Below are positions 52,614-64,000 of a DNA stretch of 64,000 nt, one piece after another. The translations under genes and the position numbers were made by a program. The notes under the pieces were generated by a model. It was given only the letters and a program-made list of their open reading frames with translations. It was not told where the DNA came from and did not search any database. Origin of the DNA: Acidobacteriaceae bacterium dw_441 (GTDB taxonomy: Bacteria > Acidobacteriota > Terriglobia > Terriglobales > Acidobacteriaceae); NCBI GenBank assembly GCA_018449715.1, contig JAAVVA010000004.1:124001-188000 (forward strand), given 5' to 3'. The stretch's first letter is position 1. The number at the start of each line of letters is the position of its first letter.

Positions 52614-53330
52614 TCAGTCACCCGGTCTTGGCACGATGGTTCCGTTGGCGAGATCGCAGGCGCGCCACAGGTACCAGCTCGCGATGGAGCGCCACGGAGC
52701 CCAGCGCTTCGCCCGCTTGTGCATGATCTCGGCGGAGGGAAGGTCGGAGGGCTCGACCTTTTTCGTCGGCTTCAGCCCCATGAAGGTGAGGGCAAAGCCC
52801 TTGCGGACGCCGTAGTCCAGAACGGGAAAAACGTCGGGGCGGCCCAGCCGGAAGATCAGAAGCATTTCGACGGTCCAGCGGCCAATGCCGCGCACCTGCG
52901 TCAGATGCTCGATGATCTCCTCGTCGCTCATGCGGCGGATACGCGCCAGCGTGGGGACGGTTCCGTCGATGGTTTTTGCGGCAAGATCGCGCAGGGCGAG
53001 CATCTTGTTGTGCGAAAGACCGGCGGAGCGAAGCTGCTCGTTGGGGCAGTCGAGCAGGTGCTGCGCGGAGGGATGCACGCCGAGGCCGCAGATTTCGTGG
53101 AAGCTCTCAAGCATGCGGCGGTGGATGGTGGCCGCGGCCTTGCCGTGAAGCTGCTGGTAGATGATCGCCTCAGTGAGAGCCTCGAAGGGCGACTGCGAGC
53201 TGGCCAGACGAAGCGTGAACGGACCGGCGCGCTCGATCAGGCGTCCCAGTTTGGGATCGGCTGCGGAGAGCTGCGCGATGGCGGCGGAGGAGTCGTACTT
53301 CGGGGCGCGGGGACGGGGGGCGCGAGGCAT
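52614..53330 (-). CDS. DNA-3-methyladenine glycosylase II (AlkA-like HhH-GPD)
   Basis: 238 aa. FEALTEAIIYQQLHGKAAATIHRRM and the helix-hairpin-helix LTQVRGIGRWTVEMLLIFRLGRPDVFPVLDYGVRKG, with its catalytic Asp in the VLDYG segment, are diagnostic. It excises alkylated bases during base-excision repair. It is divergent from the act operon. Confidence 0.92.
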   Translation of the reverse strand: MPRAPRPRAPKYDSSAAIAQLSAADPKLGRLIERAGPFTLRLASSQSPFEALTEAIIYQQLHGKAAATIHRRMLESFHEICGLGVHPSAQHLLDCPNEQLRSAGLSHNKMLALRDLAAKTIDGTVPTLARIRRMSDEEIIEHLTQVRGIGRWTVEMLLIFRLGRPDVFPVLDYGVRKGFALTFMGLKPTKKVEPSDLPSAEIMHKRAKRWAPWRSIASWYLWRACDLANGTIVPRPGD

Positions 53331-53787
53331 GAAGGGAACGTATCAGACGGTCGCTTTCGCTGACCAGAGAGCGGAACGGATGAGGGCAAAGAGGTTGGAT
53401 CAAATTCGGACTTATTTGGTACTGATTTACAAGAGGGATACCTTTCGGGCAGGGTAGATATTGTGGTGCGAACCTCTCCCGTCGCACCCTTGCACGAGAT
53501 ATTGTGCAACTGTGTTTTCAATAACTTTTATTGCGTTTCGATAATCGATATGCAGCCGCAAAAACAGTTGCGAGTATCGGCCAGTGGGCTTTGGAAAGCG
53601 TTTTTCCACTGCTATACTCGGAGTTTCTGAGAGACGAAAATCAGGTTGAAGTGTAAAAACAGACGCCTGAAATGCCGATGCCACCATTGATCGGTAAAAC
53701 GAAGCGACGGACACTACAACCTTGAACCCCTTCTCGGCCTGAAGGACTGACGACAGGCGAACCGGAGAGGAAACAGGAAAAGCACTC
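53331..53787 (+). promoter_or_regulatory. Upstream region and promoter of the act-cox operon
   Basis: 457 bp without a gene or module. The best promoter is TTGGAA at 53591-53596 and TATACT at 53613-53618, spaced 16, which would give a leader of about 160 nt. The region is distinctly AT-richer than the genes. GGAGAGGAAACAGG lies before the ATG of actA. No clear operator is recognised. Confidence 0.5.
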
Positions 53788-54596
53788 ATGGCGCAAGTTT
53801 TTGACCGCAGTTCGAACGCGCTGGCTCGCATGAGCCTGGTATTGACGGGCCTGATCGTCATCGCGCTCGGCGTTGCCCTGAACCAACTGCAGCGATCCCC
53901 CTGGGTCACCAAGCAGGGCCAGCGGCCGGACCAGCCGATCCCCTTTAGCCACAAGCACCACGTCGAGGGCGTCGGCATCCAGTGCCAGTACTGTCACGTA
54001 CAGGTAGAGAAGGCCGCGTATGCCGGCATTCCTCCGACGAAGACCTGCATCAACTGCCACGCGCAGATCTGGACCAACGCCGATTATCTCGAGCCGGTCC
54101 GTCAGAGCTGGGCGACGGGAGCTTCGATCCAGTGGATTCGCGTCCACGATCTTCCGGACTTCGTGTACTTCAATCACGACATTCATGTGAACAAGGGCAT
54201 CGGCTGCGCAAGCTGCCACGGCCGCGTCGACGAGATGCCGCTGATGTACCAGGAGAACACGCTGCAGATGGAGTGGTGCCTGAACTGCCACCGCAATCCT
54301 GCCGCGAACCTGCGCCCGACCTCCGAGATCTACAACATGGCCTGGACCGGACCTTCGAGCGACAAGCCGGTCTGGTGCGGCTCGACCGGCAAGGGCGGCG
54401 CGACGGCGAACGCCGTGAACTGCACCGAGGTCGATCCGAACAAGGCTGAGGTCAAGCCCGCCTCGTTTGAGACGGGTGCGAGCAGCCCGGCCAGCTACCA
54501 GAAGTTCACCAGCCAGATCGAGCTGGGCAAATATCTGACGGCGCAGTATCACATCCGCACGCCGAATGAGCTTTCCAGCTGCGAGACGTGCCACCG

Positions 54597-54600
<4 letters not shown>
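53788..54600 (+). CDS. actA: Alternative Complex III subunit A, pentaheme cytochrome c
   Basis: 270 aa with one N-terminal membrane helix (LARMSLVLTGLIVIALGVAL). Five CxxCH sites are present: CQYCH, CINCH, CASCH, CLNCH and CETCH. This matches ActA, which takes electrons from the complex and passes them towards cytochrome c or the oxidase on the periplasmic side. It is first in the operon. Its TGA overlaps the first possible start of actB (ATGA). Confidence 0.93.
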
Positions 54601-59221
<4,621 letters not shown>

Positions 59222-59222
<1 letters not shown>

Positions 59223-59764
59223 TGCCGCGCAAAGAAGGAATCTACGGTCTGATCGCGGAGTTCAACACTCCCAGTGAGTTGGTGTACGCGACCGAACAGG
59301 CGCGAGCCGCCGGATACCGCCGGATGGAGTGCTACACGCCCTACCCGGTGGAGGAAGCCGCCGAAGCGCTGGACTTCCACAAGAACCGCGTTCCCCTGCT
59401 CTGCCTTCTGGGCGGCCTGATGGGTGTGACCACGTCGTTCCTGATGGAGACATGGGTTTCGGTCTGGGCCTATCCGCTGAACATCGCGGGACGCCCGCTG
59501 TTCTCCTGGCCGGCGTTCATCATTCCGGCCTACGAGTGGACGATTTTGTTCGCAGGTCTTTCGGCGGGTTTCGGCATGATCGCGCTGAACGGTCTTCCGC
59601 AGCTCTATCACCCGCTGTTCAACGCGCCGAACTTCCGCAACGGCGCCACGACGGACAAGTTCTTCCTCTGCCTGGAGGCGGTTGATCCGCAGTTCTCCCT
59701 GGACGGCACGAGGGCGTTTCTCGAGAAGTTTCATGCGGTCTCCGTAGTGGAGGTGGACCATTAA
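59222..59764 (+). CDS. actD: Alternative Complex III subunit D (DUF3341)
   Basis: 180 aa. Starts PRKEGIYGLIAEFNTPSELVYATEQARAAGYRRMECYTPYPVEE, then two membrane helices (VPLLCLLGGLMGVTTSFLMETW and AFIIPAYEWTILFAGLSAGFGMIALNG). This is the standard DUF3341/ActD form, which packs beside ActC. It overlaps actC by one base and the likely actE start by a few bases. Confidence 0.93.
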
Positions 59765-60539
59765 TACGCAGAGCACATACGCGAGGCTGAGAATTGCGGC
59801 GATGGCAACGCTCGCGCTGGCGGCGACGATCGGATGCCGTCAGGACATGCACGACCAGCCGAAGTTCTTCCCTCAGCGCGGCACCACGCTCTACGCCGAT
59901 GGCCGCTCCGCTCGTCCACAGGTGGAATACACCGTGGCGCGCAACCAGCTTCATCGGGATTCCTACTTCTATACCGGTCTGGTGGACGGTAAGGAAGGCG
60001 ATGGACTCCCCTTCCCGGCCAGCGCGCAGGTTCTAAAGCGCGGCCAGGAGCGCTACAACGTCTATTGCACCCCCTGCCACTCCCGCGTAGGCAATGGCGA
60101 AGGCATGGTGGTGCAGCGTGGATATGCCAAGGCGGGCGACTTTCATACGGCTCGCCTGGAGTCGGCTCCCTTGGGCCACTTCTTCCACGTCATCACCAAC
60201 GGCTACGGAGCCATGCCGGACTACGCTTCTCAGGTCACTCCTGCGGACCGCTGGGCGATCGTCGCCTACATCCGGGCGCTTCAGTTGAGCCAGAAGGCAA
60301 CGCAGGCGGATGTTGCTCCCGGAGCGCATGTTGAACCTCTGGCCAGCATCGCCGAGCGTGAGGGACTTCCGGTTTCTTACGCGAAAGAGGCAACGGTTCC
60401 CGCGACGGCAGTCACTGGAACTCCAAACAATCAGCCCTTCGTTCTTTCCACCCCTGGCGGGGAGGGAGCGGCGAAGCCGGCTACGACGCAGCCTGCGGCC
60501 AAGCAGCCCGCGACAACCACCGGAGCAGCACAGAAGTAA
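59760..60539 (+). CDS. actE: Alternative Complex III subunit E, monoheme cytochrome c
   Basis: One heme site, YCTPCHSRVGNGEG, and GAMPDYASQVTPADRWAIVAYIRAL, the ActE-type cytochrome c domain; later a low-complexity Pro/Ala/Thr tail. The first ATG (59802) gives a truncated signal (MATLALAATIGC). Reading back in frame to ATT 59760 gives INTQSTYARLRIAAMATLALAATIGC, a proper lipoprotein signal, with GGAGGTGG five bases before the ATT. I therefore prefer the ATT start, with moderate confidence. The product is about 259 aa, a periplasmic lipoprotein. Confidence 0.88.
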   Translation: MNTQSTYARLRIAAMATLALAATIGCRQDMHDQPKFFPQRGTTLYADGRSARPQVEYTVARNQLHRDSYFYTGLVDGKEGDGLPFPASAQVLKRGQERYNVYCTPCHSRVGNGEGMVVQRGYAKAGDFHTARLESAPLGHFFHVITNGYGAMPDYASQVTPADRWAIVAYIRALQLSQKATQADVAPGAHVEPLASIAEREGLPVSYAKEATVPATAVTGTPNNQPFVLSTPGGEGAAKPATTQPAAKQPATTTGAAQK

Positions 60540-60572
60540 CCTCGGAAGCTTCCGAACGAAGGCTTGAAACGC

Positions 60573-61910
60573 ATGTCACTTGGACACGAACATCACGGAG
60601 AAGCGGGGCACCACGACCACCACGGCCCGCGCGTGCTTCCTGCATCGCTCGCGGCGCCTGAGGAGGCCATCAAGGCCTGGCGGACGCGTCTGCTGATCGT
60701 TGGCGGAGTTGCCGCCTTGATCTCATTGGTCTTCTTCACGGTCAGCGGTGGACCGGACCACATCCTGCGCGCCTATCTCATGGGCTATATGCTCTCGTTT
60801 GGCTTCGCTGGCGGTGGACTGGTGCTTCTGATGCTGCAGTATGTCTCCGGCGGTAAGTGGGGACTCCTGCTGCGCCGTCCTCTGGAGGCCATGTCCCGCA
60901 CCCTGAAGCTGGTGGCGGTACTGTTTCTTCCGATCCTGTTCTTCATGAAGCGCCTGTATCAATGGGCGGCTTATCCGGACGCCAAGGCAACGGCAGCCGC
61001 CTATGCCAAGGGTCTGATGACGCAGGAGCAGATGCTGACGGCGAATGCCAAGCACCTCATGCTCAATCCGACCTCGGCGATCATTCAGGCGGTCATTGTC
61101 TTCGGCGTGCTGCTGACGATCATGGCTCTTCTGAACCGCTGGTCGGTGCAGCGCGACGCGGACCCAGAGGCTGGATCGCAGTCGAGTTACGACCGCTGGC
61201 GCATCAAGTTCGAAAACCTTTCTGGTATTGGCATCCTGATCTACGTGATCCTGCTGACTGACGCCTCGATCGTCTGGATCAAGTCGCTGGACGTAACTTG
61301 GTACTCCTCGATCTACGGTCTTCAGTTCCTCGTCGGACAGGGCTATCAGGTTCTCGCGCTCAGCATCCTTTCAGTGATCCTGCTCTCGCGCTATGAGCCG
61401 ATCAAGTCGATCTTCCGCACGACCGAGCAGCACGATATGGCGAAGTTCGCCTTCGCCTTCACGATGCTGAACATCTACTTCTGCTTCGCGGAGTTCCTGA
61501 TCATCTGGTCGGGCAACATCCCGGACGAGATTCCGTGGTACCTGGCCCGCATTCATGGCGGCTGGTGGGTGATCTGCTCTCTGGACTTCATCTGCCACTG
61601 GCTGGTTCCCTTCTGTCTGTTGCTGTCGCGCGACATCAAGCGCGACAAGTCGAAGATGATCTGGGTGACCTGCTGGATGATCTTTGCCCGCTCGCTCGAT
61701 ATGTTCTGGCTGATTGAGCCGAACTTCAAGGATGCGGCCGGCAACCTGCACCTGTCGGGGAATTTTGGAATCCTCGCCTACATTACGGTCCCGGTAGCGA
61801 TCCTCTCGATCTGGGGAGCCTACTACCTTACCGAGCTGATGAAGCGGCCGCTGGTCAATGTCAACGATCCGCACGTCGAAGAGATTCTGGAGCCCGAACA
61901 TGCCCACTAA
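60573..61910 (+). CDS. actF: Alternative Complex III subunit F (quinol-binding membrane protein)
   Basis: 445 aa from ATG 60573. The N-terminus is His-rich (GHEHHGEAGHHDHHG). About ten membrane helices follow, with LLIVGGVAALISLVFFTVSG, WVTCWMIFARSLDMFWLIEPNF and the conserved NLSGIGILIYVILLTDASIVWIKSLDVTWYSSIYG-type core. It pairs with ActC. It overlaps the next gene by 11 bp. Confidence 0.93.
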   Translation: MSLGHEHHGEAGHHDHHGPRVLPASLAAPEEAIKAWRTRLLIVGGVAALISLVFFTVSGGPDHILRAYLMGYMLSFGFAGGGLVLLMLQYVSGGKWGLLLRRPLEAMSRTLKLVAVLFLPILFFMKRLYQWAAYPDAKATAAAYAKGLMTQEQMLTANAKHLMLNPTSAIIQAVIVFGVLLTIMALLNRWSVQRDADPEAGSQSSYDRWRIKFENLSGIGILIYVILLTDASIVWIKSLDVTWYSSIYGLQFLVGQGYQVLALSILSVILLSRYEPIKSIFRTTEQHDMAKFAFAFTMLNIYFCFAEFLIIWSGNIPDEIPWYLARIHGGWWVICSLDFICHWLVPFCLLLSRDIKRDKSKMIWVTCWMIFARSLDMFWLIEPNFKDAAGNLHLSGNFGILAYITVPVAILSIWGAYYLTELMKRPLVNVNDPHVEEILEPEHAH

Positions 61911-62538
61911 CGAACACGATCACAATCCGCACAATCCGCATGGCCACACGCCGGATTCGCCGGGCTACGAGACGACCGATGTCAATGTAAACGGCATCAT
62001 TGTCTTCCTCGCGGGCCTCTCTGGATTCGTGCTCATCTTCTTCGTCTTCTGCTTCCTGATGGGTAAGGTCATCAACGGAGCCCTGCAGAAGGCGGACGGC
62101 CCCACGGATAAGTGGCACCAGGCCGAGCAGAGCGGAGTCAAGGGGCTGACCAGCAACCCGGAACTCGAGCAGAAGCAGTTGCAGAAGCTGACGGAGGCGT
62201 TCCCGGAGCCGCGTGTCGATCTCGACGACGGCAACCAGCAGACGGCTGATCTGCATGCGCGTGAGGATCTGATGCTGGAGCACTACAGCAGTTCTTCGGA
62301 CCGCGATGGTATCCGTATTCCGATCGAGCGGGCCATGGAACTGGTTGCTCAGCGGGGACTTCCGGTTCACGCGAATGCGGAGACGACGGAGGTGAAGATG
62401 GCCGGCGATGTCGAGCCCCAGATTCAAACTCCTCTGACGAATGGCTTCGCCCGCACCGGCTACGAGCTGGAGCAGATCGAGGCTCGCAAGCAGAAGATGG
62501 ACTTCAGCAGGGCGGAAGAAGCGGCTCACCACGAGTAG
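61900..62538 (+). CDS. Membrane-anchored protein of the act-cox operon, unknown function
   Basis: 212 aa from ATG 61900, overlapping actF. The N-terminus is His/Asn/Pro-rich, then one membrane helix (GIIVFLAGLSGFVLIFFVFCFLMG), then a soluble domain with FPEPRVDLDDGNQQTADLHAREDLMLEHYSSSSDRDGIRIPIERAMELVAQRGLP. I do not recognise a named family. Its conserved position between actF and SCO suggests an assembly or accessory role. Confidence 0.8.
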   Translation: MPTNEHDHNPHNPHGHTPDSPGYETTDVNVNGIIVFLAGLSGFVLIFFVFCFLMGKVINGALQKADGPTDKWHQAEQSGVKGLTSNPELEQKQLQKLTEAFPEPRVDLDDGNQQTADLHAREDLMLEHYSSSSDRDGIRIPIERAMELVAQRGLPVHANAETTEVKMAGDVEPQIQTPLTNGFARTGYELEQIEARKQKMDFSRAEEAAHHE

Positions 62539-62608
62539 TGGCGGGTTCGGTAATCGAAACCGCCTTAACATAGAGATAGGTACAACAGGAACGGCGAAGG
62601 GCTGAGCA

Positions 62609-63514
62609 ATGATGGAGACACTGACAAGACGGAGCGGATGGAGCGTGGCGAAGGCCGTGCTCGGCTGCGCGCTGCTGTGCTCTTCCGCGTTTGCTCAGGT
62701 CTCCAGCTACGGGGACAAGCAGACCGGAGAGAATACCGGAGATCAGCTTCCCCAGGTTCTCCAGCGCGTTGGAGTCACGCAGCGACTGAACCAGCAGCTT
62801 CCTCTCGATACGCAGTTTGTCGACGACACAGGCAAGCAGGTTCGCCTGGGAGACTACTTCGGCAAGCGCCCCGCAATCCTGACGATGGTGTATTACACCT
62901 GCCCGATGCTCTGCTCGGAAGAGCTGGATGGTCTGGCCGGTGCGCTTGAGATGGTCAAGCTGGTTCCGGGCAAAGACTTCGATGTGATCGTCGTTTCGAT
63001 CGATCCCAGCGATACTCCCGAGATTGCAGCGAAGAAGAAGGCCTACTACGTCAAGCGGTATGGTCATCCGGAGACGGCTGCTGGCTGGCACTTTCTGACC
63101 GGGCAGCGTCCTGCGATTGACCAGCTTACCGGTGCGACGGGGTTTGGATATGTTCGAGTTCCGGGGCCGGATGGCAAGCTGACACAGTTCGCGCACGCCA
63201 GCTCGATTGAGCTGGTTACGACGGATGGCAAGCTGGCGCAATACTACCTCGGTGTGGAGTACTCGCCGAAGGACATTCTGCTGGGGCTGATTGAGGCCTC
63301 GGACAACAAGATTGGTTCCACGGTCGCCAATATTCTGACCTACTGCTATCACTACGATCCGCATAACAACAAGCACTCGCTGATCGTCGCGCGGGTGGTG
63401 CAGTTGGGGGGAGTGGTAACCATGGCTGGTTTGGGCGGTTTTATGTTCGTAATGTTCCGCAGGGATATCAAACTCGGACGCGACCACGATTTGACGAAGA
63501 AAGAGAATGGATAA
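62609..63514 (+). CDS. SCO1/SenC-family copper chaperone
   Basis: 301 aa. The signal peptide ends SSAFA. The thioredoxin-like domain has YYTCPMLCSEELDG with the copper-binding C-x-x-x-C, and QFAHASSIELV supplies the copper-binding His. A C-terminal membrane helix (VVQLGGVVTMAGLGGFMFVMFRR) anchors it. It inserts copper into the CuA site of subunit II, whose gene follows directly. Confidence 0.92.
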   Translation: MMETLTRRSGWSVAKAVLGCALLCSSAFAQVSSYGDKQTGENTGDQLPQVLQRVGVTQRLNQQLPLDTQFVDDTGKQVRLGDYFGKRPAILTMVYYTCPMLCSEELDGLAGALEMVKLVPGKDFDVIVVSIDPSDTPEIAAKKKAYYVKRYGHPETAAGWHFLTGQRPAIDQLTGATGFGYVRVPGPDGKLTQFAHASSIELVTTDGKLAQYYLGVEYSPKDILLGLIEASDNKIGSTVANILTYCYHYDPHNNKHSLIVARVVQLGGVVTMAGLGGFMFVMFRRDIKLGRDHDLTKKENG

Positions 63515-63523
63515 AGGGTAACG

Positions 63524-64000
63524 ATGCATATCAGTCCCGTACTGTGGCAATTTCTGGTGAAGTGGCTTGACGCTTCGGCGCTTTTCCCGCAAGAGGCGTC
63601 TACGATCGCGCCGTATACCGACGCGCTCTACTTCTTTCTCTTGCTGATCACCATCGTCGGCCTTGTGCTGGTGGGCGCACTCATCTTCGGTTTCGCCATC
63701 CGGTACCGCAAGGAGCGGAACCCGGTTGCGACCCAGGTCGAGGGCTCGACGCTGCTTGAGGCCACCTGGACGATCATCCCGCTGGCCCTGTTCCTGATCT
63801 GCTTCGTCTGGGGAGCCCTGCTGTACTTCCGCATCTTCAACCCCCCGACCAATGCGATGAACATCTACGTGGTGGGCAAGCAGTGGATGTGGAAGGCGGA
63901 GCATCCGGGCGGACAGCACGAGATCAACAACCTGCACGTTCCGACAGGTCGTCCGGTCCAGCTGACGATGATCTCGCAGGACGTCTTCCATAGCTACTCG
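63524..64000 (+). CDS. coxB: Cytochrome c oxidase subunit II (3' end outside window)
   Basis: ATG 63524 follows AAAGGG. The visible 159 residues include FPQEASTIAPYTDALYFFLLLITIVGL, two membrane helices, TLLEATWTIIPLALFLI, and KQWMWKAEHPGG, the standard WxW motif of CoxB. The CuA ligands are beyond the window. It is the electron entry subunit of the heme-copper oxidase fed by ACIII. Confidence 0.93.
   Translation, partial: MHISPVLWQFLVKWLDASALFPQEASTIAPYTDALYFFLLLITIVGLVLVGALIFGFAIRYRKERNPVATQVEGSTLLEATWTIIPLALFLICFVWGALLYFRIFNPPTNAMNIYVVGKQWMWKAEHPGGQHEINNLHVPTGRPVQLTMISQDVFHSYS

Overview
The window is a GC-rich bacterial chromosome segment. It most resembles the Acidobacteriota, probably Acidobacteriaceae (Granulicella, Terriglobus or Edaphobacter-like). 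The clues are a complete Alternative Complex III (act) operon running into cytochrome oxidase genes, a hopanoid glycosyltransferase (HpnI type), a secreted S53 peptidase, a BNR/ASH surface protein, a DUF1080 protein, a PEP-CTERM protein, and dense palindromic repeats between genes. The genus is inferred from gene content only. There is no prophage, integrase, transposase, CRISPR array or tRNA gene.

Layout. 1-12 kb: end of an outer-membrane beta-barrel gene, mnmE, an S53 peptidase, coaBC, ruvA, an Fsr-type MFS exporter, a methyltransferase and a PI-PLC-like secreted protein. 12-20.5 kb: CBM9-like and DUF1080 secreted proteins, RNase P RNA (minus strand), a membrane-protein gene with an apparent 1-nt frameshift, a TetR/SDR pair with matching operator sequences, and two MacB/FtsX-type permeases without an ATPase. 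20.7-32 kb: hpnI, a nucleotide-sugar epimerase and dehydrogenase, a 1472-aa surface protein, a YhiN-type flavoprotein and RlmI. 32.8-49 kb: extracellular nuclease, PEP-CTERM protein, glycosyltransferase, hsp20, clpB, an SDR epimerase, a UGM-like flavoprotein, accD, a DUF4126 protein and glyA. 49-53 kb: esterase/GH57 pair and an AlkA-like glycosylase. 53.8-64 kb: actABCDEF, a small membrane protein, SCO and coxB (cut by the window end), reading as one respiratory operon (quinol to ACIII to heme-copper oxidase).

The most unusual feature is a modular repeat system. Nearly every intergenic gap from 0.4 to 48.7 kb is filled by a few palindromic modules (called A to F here). They are chained in variable order, mostly through a CCTGCAAA-type junction. 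Module A is an inverted pair of hairpins, like a BIME, with exchangeable loops. Two modules also lie inside genes in frame: module B inside clpB ([11 protein letters not shown] at about residues 542-552) and a diverged A hairpin inside the GH57 gene. No mobilising enzyme for them is present here. The 15 kb from 48.7 kb to the end, including the respiratory operon, has none between genes.

Two unrelated secreted proteins (S53 peptidase and BNR/ASH protein) share a C-terminal layout: a hydrophobic segment, an Arg/Lys cluster, a second hydrophobic segment ending in AGC-GGG, a Gly/Ser/Pro linker, and a terminal beta-like strand ending in VQ. This looks like a cell-surface anchoring or sorting module.
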